Below, piece after piece: positions 44,310 through 53,550 of a stretch of 64,000 nucleotides of DNA. Where the stretch lies: NCBI RefSeq assembly GCF_035920445.1, contig NZ_CP109162.1, forward strand, positions 1,364,001 to 1,428,000, in the 5' to 3' direction. Both the position numbers and the translations under genes were made by a program. Source of the stretch: Nocardia sp. NBC_01730 (GTDB lineage: Bacteria; Actinomycetota; Actinomycetes; Mycobacteriales; Mycobacteriaceae). The notes under the pieces were generated by a model. That model was not told where the DNA came from. It did no database searches and was given only the letters and a program-made list of their open reading frames with translations. Positions within the stretch are counted from its first letter, which is position 1. Every line of letters starts with the position of its first letter.

Positions 44310-44722
44310 ACATTCGGTCGTTCGAAGGCGTGTGGACGACCGGAATCGTGGTGGCCGTTGCGGCGGATGAACGTCATCGCCCTGGTGCGCAGCCGCCAAC
44401 CGGCGTCGGTACGGGTGTAAGTGTCGCGGTAGTAGCCGATCCGCATGTCGTGGGTAGCGTGATCGATGAAGCACAGGGTCTGGGTGCCGGTCGCGCTGCC
44501 ACCGTCGATATCCAGCACCGGAGTCCCGGTCATGAACAAGCCCTTGGGAGCTGCCGCGACCAGTGCCGGGAAATCAGCGAGCGGATAACTGTCGCCGAAG
44601 GCGCTGTACGTGCCGTCAGCGGTGAAAACCGCCAGCACCCCGTCGATGTCGCCCTGAGTCATGGTGACCGCGTAGCGGGCGAGCAACTGCTGGATCTCGA
44701 TCACGTCATCGATTGTCGACAT
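44306..44722 (-). CDS. SnoaL/NTF2-like protein
   Basis: 138 residues: DDVIEIQQLLARYAVTMTQG, DIDGVLAVFTADGTYSAFGD and RTDAGWRLRTRAMTFIRR are the classic SnoaL-like fold pattern. Members act as isomerases, dehydratases or non-catalytic binding proteins. The N-terminus overlaps the amidohydrolase C-terminus by 17 bases, showing tight operon packing. Confidence 0.88.
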   Translation of the reverse strand: MSTIDDVIEIQQLLARYAVTMTQGDIDGVLAVFTADGTYSAFGDSYPLADFPALVAAAPKGLFMTGTPVLDIDGGSATGTQTLCFIDHATHDMRIGYYRDTYTRTDAGWRLRTRAMTFIRRNGHHDSGRPHAFERPNV

Positions 44723-45920
44723 AGACCTTTCCGCCTTTCATGACGAAGCGCACGTTCTGGGTGACGGAGATGTCCTGCAGCGGGTCACCGGACACACCGA
44801 TGATGTCGGCGAGAAGTCCCTCGGCGAACCGTCCACGATCGGTGACGTCGATCAGTTCGGCGGCGGTGACGGTCGCGGCCCGTAGCACGGCCAGCGGCGG
44901 CAGGCCGCGCTCGACGAGTGCGACCAGTTCGTCGGCATTGCGGCCGTGCGGGATGGCCGGGGCGTCGGTGCCCACCGCGATCTTCACGCCTGCTTTATAG
45001 GCAGCCAGCACGGAAGTTCTTGCGCGCGGGAACATCAGGGCTGCCTTGGCCTGCAGTTCGGGCGCGGCCTTGGACACGTCCATGGCGTCGGCCAGGCGGG
45101 TGGTCGGCACCAGATAGGTGCCTCGTTCGACCATCAGCGCGATCGCGTCGTCATCGATCAGGAAGCCGTGTTCGATGCAGTCGATGCCGGCCTGGACCGC
45201 CGCGCGCACCGCATCCGCGCCGTGCGTGTGCGAGGCGACGCGCAGGCCGCGCCGATGTGCCTCATCCACGATCGCGACCAGTTCGTCCGCTGAATAGTGT
45301 TGTGCGCCAGGAGCTCCGGTCAGCGACATGACGCCGCCGGAGACACACACCTTGATCAGCTGGGCACCGTGCTTGATCTGATATCGGACTGCCTTGCGTA
45401 CCTCGTCGACGCCGTTGGCGATGCCCTCTTCGATGGTCAGGTCCAGCACGTGGGGTGCGAACGCGGCGAACATCGTCGGGTCGAGGTGCCCTCCGGTGGG
45501 GGTGATCGCGTGGCCCGCAGGCACTACCCGGGGCCCGTCGATCCATCCGGCGTCGATCGCCTTGCCGAGCGCGACGTCGAGAAGATAGCCACCGGTCTTC
45601 ACAAAGAGGCCGAGGTTGCGGACGGTGGTGAATCCGGCTCGTAGCGTACGGCGGGCATTTCCCACGGCACGCAGCATGCGTAACGGCGGATCGTCTTGAA
45701 CGCTGGAGGTGAGGCCCGTCTCGCCGCGTCCGCCCATCAGGAGGTTGACCTCCATGTCCATCAGGCCAGGGAGCAAGATCAGCTCGCCGAGGTCGATGAC
45801 CTCACCCTCGGGGGCGCCACCGACGCCGACGATACGGTCGCCGTCGACCCGCAGGATAGCGGGGCGGGCGATCTCGCCGGTGTCGATGTCCAGGAAACCG
45901 GCTGCCTTCAGCGTCTGCAT
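44706..45920 (-). CDS. Amidohydrolase-superfamily enzyme (imidazolonepropionase-like)
   Basis: 404 residues. The superfamily pattern is present (LPGLMDMEVNLLMGG with the first metal pair replaced by MEVN; KVCVSGGVMS; ASHTHGADAV; EHGFLID; VGTDAPAIPHGRN). The usual HxH of strand 1 is EVN here, so the metal site may be mononuclear or changed. Such enzymes hydrolyse lactones, amides or cyclic ketones. In this operon a ring-opening hydrolase role is plausible. Confidence 0.85.
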   Translation of the reverse strand: MQTLKAAGFLDIDTGEIARPAILRVDGDRIVGVGGAPEGEVIDLGELILLPGLMDMEVNLLMGGRGETGLTSSVQDDPPLRMLRAVGNARRTLRAGFTTVRNLGLFVKTGGYLLDVALGKAIDAGWIDGPRVVPAGHAITPTGGHLDPTMFAAFAPHVLDLTIEEGIANGVDEVRKAVRYQIKHGAQLIKVCVSGGVMSLTGAPGAQHYSADELVAIVDEAHRRGLRVASHTHGADAVRAAVQAGIDCIEHGFLIDDDAIALMVERGTYLVPTTRLADAMDVSKAAPELQAKAALMFPRARTSVLAAYKAGVKIAVGTDAPAIPHGRNADELVALVERGLPPLAVLRAATVTAAELIDVTDRGRFAEGLLADIIGVSGDPLQDISVTQNVRFVMKGGKVYVDNR

Positions 45921-45921
45921 T

Positions 45922-46248
45922 TCAGACGACCGGTTCGCGGAGGAGTTGGACCATGGCGGCGCCGCTGTCGGGGACGCGGGGTTGTTTCCATACTTCGATG
46001 GGGAAGGAGATGTTGATGAGGGATTGCATGAGGTGGAAGAGGGTGCGGGTGTCGTCGGGGAGGTCGCCCCAGGTGTGTTTGTCGCAGTGGGTGATGGCGT
46101 CTTGGATGCGTGGGAATGCGGCGTCGTAGAATTGTTGCATTTGGGGCATGGTTGAGTTGAGGCGTTTTGTGTAGCGTTCGGGTTCGGTGGGTAGGGCCCA
46201 GTCGATGTAGGGGTCGAGGTCGTTGAATTCAGGGGGCAGTGTTGGCAT
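45922..46248 (-). CDS. Small protein overlapping the Rieske oxygenase gene
   Basis: 108 residues from ATG 46248, overlapping the Rieske stop by 20 bases. Sequence is acidic and aromatic-rich (LPPEFNDLDPYIDWALPTEP, TLFHLMQSLINISFPIEVW) with no known motif. It shares the neighbouring oxygenase's unusual codon use. Possibly an accessory subunit of the oxygenase. Family not recognised. Confidence 0.7.
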   Translation of the reverse strand: MPTLPPEFNDLDPYIDWALPTEPERYTKRLNSTMPQMQQFYDAAFPRIQDAITHCDKHTWGDLPDDTRTLFHLMQSLINISFPIEVWKQPRVPDSGAAMVQLLREPVV

Positions 46249-47500
46249 TGCGGTATTCCTCGACTTTGTCTTTGGCGGTTTTGTGGAGGTGGCGGAGGAG
46301 GATTTCTTGGTCGTTGAGGGGGAAGTCGGTGACGATGTTGGTGGCGAGCATTGTTTGGGTGGCTTCGAGGGTGTTGGCGTCTTGGAGTGCGTATTCTTTG
46401 AAGGTGACGGCGGCGAGTTCTTGGGCGAGGCGTTCGCGGGCGTTTTTGGCGGGGACGAAGTAGAGGGCTGCTTCGAAGATGTGGCGGTTGACGGCGGTGG
46501 GCCAGTAGTGGTAGGTGAGGAACCAGCCGGGTTCCCAGAAGAGCAGGGACATGTTGGGGAAGATTTCGAATTCGTCGATGCCCCAGGCACGGTGGCGGGC
46601 GGGGTTGATGCCTTCGGGGAGGGTGTCGAGTCCTTCGATGTCGGGTTTGTCCCAGGGGCCGAAGAGTCCGCTGCGGAGGATGCGTTCGATGGGTTTGACC
46701 ATGTTGGGGTCTTTGGGTGGTGCCATGCCGCCCCAGCTGGAGATCATGGAGTGGGGGGGTTGGATTTCGTAGTGGAGTGCTTCGTAGCCGGTGCCGGCGA
46801 GTTTGTCGGCTTCGTCTTTGACGGCTTGTTTCATGTGGAGGATGGGGGCGTGGTAGAACTCGGCGAAGGCGTCGATGAAGAGTTTCCAGTTGCTGCCGAT
46901 GTCGGCGCGGTAGGTGTAGGTTTCGGTCATTTCGTGGAAGGGGTAGCCTTCGACGCCTTTGATCATGGTGCCGAGGTAGTCGTTGAGTGGGGGTGCGTTG
47001 TTGTCGGTGTTGATGAAGATGAAGCCTTGCCAGACTTCGCAGCGGACGGGTTTGAGTCCGTAGAGGTTTTTGTCGAGGTCGAAGAATTCTTGTTCTTGTT
47101 GGACGAATTTTACTTCGCCGGCGAGGCTGTAGCGCCAGGCGTGGTATTTGCAGGTGAATTGGCGGCAGGTGCCTGCGGTTTCTTCGTTGGGGTAGTCGTC
47201 CCAGACGAGTTTGTTGCCGCGGTGGCGGCAGATGTTGTGGAAGGCGCGGATGGTGTCGTCGGTGTCTTTGACGATGATGAGTGAGGTGCCGATGCAGGCG
47301 AGTTCGCGGGTGAAGTAGCTGCCGGTACGGGGGAGGCGTTCGACGCGGCCGACGTTGAGCCAGGATTTTTTGAAGATGGCGTTGCGTTCGTCTTCGTAGA
47401 ATTGGGGGTCGGTGGAGTCGGTGTAGTCGACGGGTTCGGTGCCCAGGGTTGGGTAGTGCTGGGTCCAGCTGCCTGCTGCTGGTTTGGTGAAGTGGGGCAA
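46229..47500 (-). CDS. Rieske-type aromatic-ring/steroid-type oxygenase
   Basis: 423 residues. Rieske cluster ligands C91-x-H93 and C117-x2-H120 (CRHRGNK...CKYHAW). Mononuclear-iron ligands E214/H217/H222 in AEFYHAPILH, with D210 nearby. Uses electrons from the reductase at 37826 to hydroxylate or dihydroxylate a cyclic substrate. Third codon positions are almost free of G, unlike its neighbours. First gene of a seven-gene operon headed by the operator at 47667. Confidence 0.93.
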   Translation of the reverse strand: MPHFTKPAAGSWTQHYPTLGTEPVDYTDSTDPQFYEDERNAIFKKSWLNVGRVERLPRTGSYFTRELACIGTSLIIVKDTDDTIRAFHNICRHRGNKLVWDDYPNEETAGTCRQFTCKYHAWRYSLAGEVKFVQQEQEFFDLDKNLYGLKPVRCEVWQGFIFINTDNNAPPLNDYLGTMIKGVEGYPFHEMTETYTYRADIGSNWKLFIDAFAEFYHAPILHMKQAVKDEADKLAGTGYEALHYEIQPPHSMISSWGGMAPPKDPNMVKPIERILRSGLFGPWDKPDIEGLDTLPEGINPARHRAWGIDEFEIFPNMSLLFWEPGWFLTYHYWPTAVNRHIFEAALYFVPAKNARERLAQELAAVTFKEYALQDANTLEATQTMLATNIVTDFPLNDQEILLRHLHKTAKDKVEEYRNANTAP

Positions 47501-47666
47501 GGTTTCAGCCTTTCAGTGTTCGACTTCTACGCCGAAGGTGTTGAACGCCATGGTCGGGTGATGGTTCCCTGGGCGCGCAGCAGGATGCGGGTGACGGCGT
47601 GCCGTACCTGTCTCCCCGGACCCACCCGCAGTGGGTGCACACGGATGCCGACCTCCTCTCAGCCGA

Positions 47667-47681
47667 GAGAATCATATTCTC
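47667..47681. promoter_or_regulatory. GAGAATNNNATTCTC operator (Rieske operon)
   Basis: GAGAATCATATTCTC, perfect arms, about 170 bases upstream of the Rieske ATG. Confidence 0.75.
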
Positions 47682-47831
47682 AAATATGAACTTCTAGGTT
47701 TCCACGACTGGCTTGGATAGTCAATGTCGCCGACTGGAGGGCTCGAGTCTGCTCGTCGGGCGGTCGACGTGGCCGACTGGCGCGTGGTCAGCCGGGCATT
47801 GCGGTCGCTGCGGCATTGATTCTCTTTTGAT

Positions 47832-47846
47832 GAGAAGATAGTTTCC
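47832..47846. promoter_or_regulatory. Weak GAGAATNNNATTCTC-type element
   Basis: GAGAAGATAGTTTCC keeps the left arm except its last base; right arm poor. An ATTCTC half-site precedes it at about 47819. Upstream of the plus-strand operon. Confidence 0.35.
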
Positions 47847-47908
47847 AGTGAGCGAGAGCATCGTGACCGCAGAGCCGCGGGGATCGCCACAAGGAAGGGA
47901 GATTCACC

Positions 47909-48217
47909 ATGACAACGTCGCCTGTGCACCCCGGTGACCAGCTCGCCAGCACCGTCTGCGGAACCAGGGTGGTGGTGATTCGAGTGCCCGCCGAGGGCGC
48001 GCCGGTGATCGCCTGCGGCGGGAGTCCGATGGTTTCGGCGGCCACCGCCCAGCCGGTTGCGGCGGACGGGACAGCGGTCACGCTGATCGGCAAGCGCTAC
48101 GTGGACGCGAGTGAAGCAGTGGAGTTGCTGTGCACGGCGGCTGGTGCGGGGGAGCTGAGCTGCGACGGAACGCCGATGACTATCAAGGCTGCCAAGGCGC
48201 TACCCGCCTCCGATTGA
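47909..48217 (+). CDS. Small hypothetical protein heading the beta-oxidation operon
   Basis: 102 residues from ATG 47909 with AAGGGAG upstream. Gly/Ala-rich, with beta-type segments (GTRVVVIRVPAEGAPVIACG, GTAVTLIGKRYVDASEAVEL) and three or four cysteines. Family not recognised. Sixteen bases before an amidohydrolase gene; may be a small accessory protein for it. Confidence 0.65.
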   Translation: MTTSPVHPGDQLASTVCGTRVVVIRVPAEGAPVIACGGSPMVSAATAQPVAADGTAVTLIGKRYVDASEAVELLCTAAGAGELSCDGTPMTIKAAKALPASD

Positions 48218-48232
48218 GCGAAACGGACCGTC

Positions 48233-49492
48233 ATGAAGCGCGATGACATGATCTTGATCAGCGTCGGTGACCACCTCATCGAACCGGCCGACCTGTTCGT
48301 GAACCATCTGCACAGCCGGTACTCGAGGCAGGCCCCTCAGCTGGTGGAACGAGCGGACGGGACTGCCGTCTGGAAGTTCCGCGATGTGGTCATCCCCCGT
48401 GCGGCACCGAGTACCGCGGCCGACCGGAAGTACGGTCTCGAGCCGGCAGGGCTCGATGAGATCGAGGCGGGTAGCTATGACGTGCACGCTCGGGTCGAGG
48501 CGATGAGCGCAGGCGGCATCCTCGCCTCGATGAACTTCCCGTCGTTCCCTGGTCTCGCGACCGGGCTGGGCGCCACCGATGATCCTGATCTGCCACGGGC
48601 GCTGGTGCGTGCCTACAACGATTGGCAGATCGACGAGTGGTGCGGCGCCTATCCGGGCCGCTTCGTCCCGCTGGCACTGCCGATGATCTGGGATGCTGAA
48701 CTGTGCGCCGACGAGGTGCGCCGGGTCGCGGCCAAACGCTGTCACTCGCTGACGTTCACCGAGTATCCGGCCGCGCTCGGCTATCCAAGCTTCCATGACT
48801 CCTACTGGGATCCGCTGTGGCGGGCGTTGTGTGATACGAGCACCGTCCTGTCGATGCCGCTGGGCTCGGCGGGCTGGTCGACTATGCCGACCGAGGATTC
48901 ACCGCCGCAGGTGCTGGAAACTGTAGCTCCTATGAACATTGCCGCTGCTGCGGCGGATCTACTGTGGTCGGCGGTCTTCGAGAAGTTTCCGGATCTCCGA
49001 ATCGCGTTGCCCGAAGGCGGGATCGGCTGGGTCCCCTACTTCTTGGAGCGGGCCGACCGGATCGCCGAAAGGCTGGCGTCGCGTACGCGGCGCGACTTCG
49101 GCGCCGTGCTGCCGAGCGAAGTGTTCCGGAAGCACTTCCTCACCTGCTTCATCAGTGACCCGGTCGGCATCAACCTGCGTCGGCGGATCGGCATCGACAA
49201 TATCTGCTGGGCCGCAGGCTATCCGCACAGCGATTCGGCCTGGCCGACCGCGCCCGAGGATCTCTATGAGGTCATGGACGAGGACGCCGTGTGGGACTCC
49301 GACATCAACAAGATGACTCATGAGAATGCCATGCGCTGGTACTCCTTCGATCCCTTCTTGCACATACCAAAGGAGCGGGCGACGGTCGGCGTGCTTCGCG
49401 AATCCGTGGCCGATCGTGAGTTTTGCGGTCGTACCCGGGCACAGGCGCCTTCCCCTTCGAGGGACATCCCGGGGTCGGGACCGATTCGGTGA
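48233..49492 (+). CDS. Amidohydrolase (PF04909-type metal-dependent hydrolase)
   Basis: 419 residues. Strand-1 motif SVGDHLIEPADLF (DxHxxE-like), ILASMNFPSFPGLA, FPDLRIALPEGGIGWVPYFL and CWAAGYPHSDSAWP (the late Asp). This type includes decarboxylases and ring-fission hydrolases (aminocarboxymuconate-semialdehyde-decarboxylase-like), often next to P450 and FadE genes in Mycobacteriales. Overlaps the following dehydrogenase frame only if an early start is assumed. Confidence 0.88.
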   Translation: MKRDDMILISVGDHLIEPADLFVNHLHSRYSRQAPQLVERADGTAVWKFRDVVIPRAAPSTAADRKYGLEPAGLDEIEAGSYDVHARVEAMSAGGILASMNFPSFPGLATGLGATDDPDLPRALVRAYNDWQIDEWCGAYPGRFVPLALPMIWDAELCADEVRRVAAKRCHSLTFTEYPAALGYPSFHDSYWDPLWRALCDTSTVLSMPLGSAGWSTMPTEDSPPQVLETVAPMNIAAAAADLLWSAVFEKFPDLRIALPEGGIGWVPYFLERADRIAERLASRTRRDFGAVLPSEVFRKHFLTCFISDPVGINLRRRIGIDNICWAAGYPHSDSAWPTAPEDLYEVMDEDAVWDSDINKMTHENAMRWYSFDPFLHIPKERATVGVLRESVADREFCGRTRAQAPSPSRDIPGSGPIR

Positions 49493-49515
49493 TTCGAGCG
49501 AATACAGGAGTGGAT

Positions 49516-50694
49516 GTGTCTGCCGGAATGAATTTCGAACTGAGCGAGGATCAGCAACTGATTCGCAAGTCAGTTGCCGAACTGGCGAAGAGGTTCGACG
49601 ACCAGTACTGGATGAAAAAGGACCAGGCGCACGAATTTCCGACAGAATTCTACAACGCCATTGCCGCAGGCGACTGGCTCGGCATCACTATTCCAGAGGA
49701 ATACGGCGGCCTCGGTCTCGGTATCACCGAGGCGACGTTGCTGCTCGAGGAGGTATCGCGCTCTGGTGGCGGCATGAATGCCGCCAGTTCCATCCACATG
49801 TCGATCTTTGGCATGCATCCGGTGGTCGTGCATGGCTCGGATGAGCTCAAGCGCCGAACGTTGCCCCGCATCGCCAAGGGCGATCTGCATGTTTGCTTCG
49901 GCGTGACCGAACCGGGTGCCGGGTTGGATACCACACGTATCACCACCTTCGCTAAACGCGACGGTGACGACTACGTGGTGAACGGGCGCAAGGTGTGGAT
50001 CTCCAAGGCCATGGAGTCGGAAAAGATCCTGCTGCTGACTCGTACCCAGAGCTATGACCAGGTCGAGAAGAAGACCGATGGCATGACGCTGTTCCTCACT
50101 GACCTGGACCGGGACCGGGTCGATATCCGGCCGATCGCGAAAATGGGACGCAACGCGGTCACTTCGAATGAATTGTTCATCGACGATCTCCGGATCCCGG
50201 TGGCTGATCGAGTCGGCGAGGAGGGCAAGGGGTTCAAGTACTTACTCGATGGTCTGAACCCCGAGCGGATGCTGATCGCGGCGGAGGCCCTCGGTCTGGG
50301 CCGGGTGGCGTTGGACAGAGCCGTGAAATATGCCTGTCAGCGCGAGGTGTTCGGCCGGCCGATCGGTATGAACCAAGGTATCCAATTTCCGCTCGCGGAC
50401 TCGCTGACCCATTTGGACGCCGCCGAACTGGTACTGCGCAAGGCGACGTGGCTCTACGACAACGGCAAGCCATGCGGGCGTGAGGCGAACACCGCCAAGT
50501 ATCTGTGCGCGGACGCCGGGTTCACCGCGACCGACCGTGCGCTGCAGACACACGGCGGGATGGGTTACGCCGAGGAATACAACGTTGGTCGTTATTTCCG
50601 TGAGGCGCGCGTTATGAAGATCGCGCCGATCAGTCAGGAAATGATTCTGAACTATTTGGGATCACACACTCTAGGTATGCCGAGGAGCTACTGA
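49516..50694 (+). CDS. Acyl-CoA dehydrogenase
   Basis: 392 residues from GTG 49516, which has AGGAG about 5 bases upstream; ATG 49528 is an alternative. FGVTEPGAGLDTTRITTFAK, VNGRKVWISKAMES, MGRNAVTSNELFIDDLRIPV and ALQTHGGMGYAEEYNVGRYF are canonical. The C-terminal motif where many members have the catalytic Glu (YEGT) reads KIAPISQEM, so the base must come from elsewhere, as in isovaleryl- or long-chain types. Abuts the SDR start. Confidence 0.93.
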   Translation: MSAGMNFELSEDQQLIRKSVAELAKRFDDQYWMKKDQAHEFPTEFYNAIAAGDWLGITIPEEYGGLGLGITEATLLLEEVSRSGGGMNAASSIHMSIFGMHPVVVHGSDELKRRTLPRIAKGDLHVCFGVTEPGAGLDTTRITTFAKRDGDDYVVNGRKVWISKAMESEKILLLTRTQSYDQVEKKTDGMTLFLTDLDRDRVDIRPIAKMGRNAVTSNELFIDDLRIPVADRVGEEGKGFKYLLDGLNPERMLIAAEALGLGRVALDRAVKYACQREVFGRPIGMNQGIQFPLADSLTHLDAAELVLRKATWLYDNGKPCGREANTAKYLCADAGFTATDRALQTHGGMGYAEEYNVGRYFREARVMKIAPISQEMILNYLGSHTLGMPRSY

Positions 50695-51462
50695 ATGGCC
50701 ATCAAGAACGCACTCTTCGATCTGACCGGGCGCACTGCGCTGGTCACCGGGGCCGCCGGCGGTATCGGGTCGGCCGTCGCCCAGGCTTTCGCCACTGCGG
50801 GTGCCGCGGTGGTGGTCACCGATGTCGACGGAGCCGCGGCTGCGGCGGTAGCCGAGAAGATCTCGGCCAACGGGGGCAAAGCCGCCAGTGCCGCGTTGGA
50901 TGTGCGGGATCGCGCGGCGGCCGACACCGCAGTCGCCAAGGCGGTGGACCTGGGCGACGGGACGCTGCACATTCTGGTGAACAACGCGGGCGTGACCGAC
51001 CCGGCAATGTTCGCGGACACCACCGAAGAGTCGATTCGGCGGTTGATCGATATCCACCTGATGGGCACCTTCATCTGCTCGCAGGCCGCACTCCCGAAAC
51101 TGGCGACGAACGGCACCGGGCGGATCATCAACGTGACCTCGTCGGCGGGCATCGTCGGCACCCTCGGACAGGTGAACTATTCGGCTGCCAAGGCGGGCAT
51201 CATCGGCGTGACGAAGTCCCTCGCGCGTGAATTGGCCCGCAAGAACATCCTGGTGAACGCGCTGGCACCGCTCGCGGCGACCCCGATGACGAGCACCATT
51301 CGCACCGACGAGAAGTTCGCGGCCCAGATGCTCGCCCGCATTCCGTTGCGCCGGTGGGCTGAGCCCGAGGAGATCGCGGGTGCCTTTGTCTTCTTGGCCT
51401 CCGATGCGTCGTCGTTCGTCACCGGGCAGGTGCTGCCGGTGGATGGCGGCATGGTGATGTGA
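50695..51462 (+). CDS. Short-chain dehydrogenase (3-hydroxyacyl-CoA dehydrogenase-like)
   Basis: 255 residues: VTGAAGGIGSAVAQAFATAG, LVNNAGVTDPAMF, SSAGIVGTLGQVNYSAAKAG (YxxxK), LAPLAATPMTS and PVDGGMVM. Between an acyl-CoA dehydrogenase and a CoA-transferase in one operon, so the likely step is oxidation of a 3-hydroxyacyl-CoA. Stop overlaps the next start (TGATG). Confidence 0.92.
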   Translation: MAIKNALFDLTGRTALVTGAAGGIGSAVAQAFATAGAAVVVTDVDGAAAAAVAEKISANGGKAASAALDVRDRAAADTAVAKAVDLGDGTLHILVNNAGVTDPAMFADTTEESIRRLIDIHLMGTFICSQAALPKLATNGTGRIINVTSSAGIVGTLGQVNYSAAKAGIIGVTKSLARELARKNILVNALAPLAATPMTSTIRTDEKFAAQMLARIPLRRWAEPEEIAGAFVFLASDASSFVTGQVLPVDGGMVM

Positions 51463-52694
51463 TGGTGCAGCCGGCGCCGGATGACAGGCCAGCAGCGGAC
51501 GCACCGCTGGCCGGTGTCACCGTGGTGTCACTGGAGCAAGCGGTATCCGCGCCGATGTGTACTCGGACCCTCGCCGACTTCGGGGCCAGGGTGATCAAGG
51601 TGGAGAACCCGAAGGGCGGCGATTTCGCCCGGCATTACGACGACGTGGTCAATGGCCTCGCCGCTCATTTCGTCTGGGTGAACCGTGGGAAGGAGTCGGT
51701 CACCCTTGACTTGAAATCGCTTGGCGGACTGGAGGTATTGCACCGGTTACTGGAGCGCGCCGACGTGCTCGTCTCCAATCTCGCGCCGGGGGCGACCGCT
51801 CGGCTGGGGGTCGCGCCCGCCGATCTGGCCGACCGCTATCCCGAGCTGATCGCGGTGGAGATCGATGGTTTCGGCGCGGGCGGTCCGTTGTCGGGTAAAC
51901 GTGCTTACGACCTCCTCGCGCAGGCGGAGTCCGGGGTGTGTGCGGTCACCGGGCAGGCGGGCGCGCCCGCCAAGCCCGGGCCGCCGGTCGCCGATGTCAC
52001 CTCCGGGTTGTACGCGGCGTTGTCGATCCTGGCCACGTTGTGCGGGCAGCAACGGCGTGGCGGGCGTGGCGCGGCGATCAGCGTGAGCCTGTTCGACACC
52101 ATGGCCGAGGTCATGGGTTACCACCTCACCTACACCCGGCACTCGGGCGTCGATCAGCAGCCGCTCGGTATGAGTTCGCCCGCGGTGGCACCGTATGGTG
52201 CCTATCCGACCGCTGACGGGCAGACCGTGGTACTCGGCACGACGAATGACAGCGAATGGCAGCGTCTTGCGCGCGAATTGCTGCGGCGTCCCGACCTCGC
52301 CGAGGATGCGCGGTTTCGGACCAATCCCGACCGCGTTCGGCATCGGCAGGTGCTCGACGGCGAGATCGGCGACTGGTGTGCGCGCCATGATCTCGGGCAC
52401 GTGCAGAAGGCAGCGGACGCGGCAGGAATCGGCAACGCCCGCTACAACCTGCCGAGCGAAGTACTGGTACACCCGCAGCTGACCACCCGCGATCGCTGGC
52501 GCAGTATCGACAGCCCCGTAGGTCCGATCCCGGCGCTGCTGCCGCCGCCGATCATCGCCGGTTTCGAGCCGCCCATGGGGGCGGTGCCCGCGCTCGGGCA
52601 GCACACCAACGCGGTGCTCACCGAACTCGGACTTTCCGACGACGAAATCACCTGGTTGCGCGTGCAGGGTGCGATCGGGCCGGCCTACCACTGA
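51462..52694 (+). CDS. Family III CoA-transferase
   Basis: 410 residues from ATG 51462 overlapping the SDR stop. LAGVTVVSLEQAVSAPMCTR, LADFGARVIKVENPKGGDFA, WVNRGKESVTLDLKSLGG, ISVSLFDTMAEVMGYHLTY and PLGMSSPAVAPYGAYPTADG are characteristic of CaiB/BaiF enzymes. Activates a pathway acid with CoA taken from another acyl-CoA. Its stop overlaps the hydratase start. Confidence 0.93.
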   Translation: MVQPAPDDRPAADAPLAGVTVVSLEQAVSAPMCTRTLADFGARVIKVENPKGGDFARHYDDVVNGLAAHFVWVNRGKESVTLDLKSLGGLEVLHRLLERADVLVSNLAPGATARLGVAPADLADRYPELIAVEIDGFGAGGPLSGKRAYDLLAQAESGVCAVTGQAGAPAKPGPPVADVTSGLYAALSILATLCGQQRRGGRGAAISVSLFDTMAEVMGYHLTYTRHSGVDQQPLGMSSPAVAPYGAYPTADGQTVVLGTTNDSEWQRLARELLRRPDLAEDARFRTNPDRVRHRQVLDGEIGDWCARHDLGHVQKAADAAGIGNARYNLPSEVLVHPQLTTRDRWRSIDSPVGPIPALLPPPIIAGFEPPMGAVPALGQHTNAVLTELGLSDDEITWLRVQGAIGPAYH

Positions 52695-53515
52695 TGTCTG
52701 ACGAGAAGGAGAGTGTTGTGGGTGCGTCGCTGATATCGGAGGATCGCAATGGCGTGCGAACCCTGACCTTGCACCGGCCGCAGCGCAAGAACGCGATCGA
52801 CCGAGCATTATGGGTGGCGCTGCGTGATGCGCTGGATGCCGCGGGACACGACCCCGCCGTTCGCGTGCTGGTCATCACCGGCGCGGGTGGGGCGTTCTGT
52901 TCCGGAGCTGATATCGCCGAGCCGGACCCCACCCATCCCGTCGACAAAATGCGCAGATTGACCGATGTGGCGCTACTGCTGCATGAGCTGCCGATTCCCA
53001 CGATCGCAAAAGTGAACGGCGTGGCGGTCGGTGCGGGCTGGAATCTCGCCCTCGGCTGCGATCTGGTGGTGGCTACGCCGGAGTCGCGATTCTCGCAGAT
53101 TTTCGCCCGCCGGGGGCTTTCCGTGGATCTCGGTGGCTCGTGGCTACTGCCGAAGTTGGTCGGATTGCAGCAGGCAAAGCGTCTGGCGCTGTTGACCGAG
53201 ATGATCGACGCGGAGCAGGCGCGCGCACTGAACCTGGTGACCTGGGTGGTACCCGAATCGGAAGTCGACGAGTTTGTCCTCGAACTTGCCGCACGGCTCG
53301 TTGCAGGGCCGCCTGTCGCACTTGCTCAGACCAAAGCGTTGTTGAACGAAGGCGCTGACCGGACCCTGCGGGATGCGCTGGCCAGTGAGGCCCGTGCGCA
53401 GGCGGTGAACTTCGCGACGGCCGATGCGGCGGAGGCTTTCGCCGCATTCGCCGAGAAGCGAGATCCGGAATTCACCGGCCGCTGGTCGGTGTCCGGACGG
53501 GCAGTTCCGCTGTGA
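52694..53515 (+). CDS. Enoyl-CoA hydratase/isomerase
   Basis: 273 residues of the crotonase family. Oxyanion-hole segments GAGGAFCSGADIAEP and KVNGVAVGAGWNLALGCDLV, and RRGLSVDLGGSWLLPKLVGL at the second acid position, where Asp replaces the usual second Glu. That places it nearer isomerase or multifunctional types than classic EchA. Same operon as the acyl-CoA dehydrogenase and thiolase. Confidence 0.92.
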   Translation: MSDEKESVVGASLISEDRNGVRTLTLHRPQRKNAIDRALWVALRDALDAAGHDPAVRVLVITGAGGAFCSGADIAEPDPTHPVDKMRRLTDVALLLHELPIPTIAKVNGVAVGAGWNLALGCDLVVATPESRFSQIFARRGLSVDLGGSWLLPKLVGLQQAKRLALLTEMIDAEQARALNLVTWVVPESEVDEFVLELAARLVAGPPVALAQTKALLNEGADRTLRDALASEARAQAVNFATADAAEAFAAFAEKRDPEFTGRWSVSGRAVPL

Positions 53516-53550
53516 ATTCGAATCATAGCTAGACCGAACTGGAGAATTGG

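Larger units (their letters stand above)
47501..47908. other. ~400-base divergent promoter region
   Basis: No gene supported. Holds the perfect operator at 47667-47681 and a weak one at 47832-47846, between the minus-strand Rieske operon and the plus-strand beta-oxidation operon. Confidence 0.6.

Noticed and set aside
46223..47284. 353-codon plus-strand frame opposite the Rieske gene
   Set aside because: Low-complexity V/G/E/F-rich translation; it is the mirror of the C/A-ending codon bias of the real minus-strand gene.
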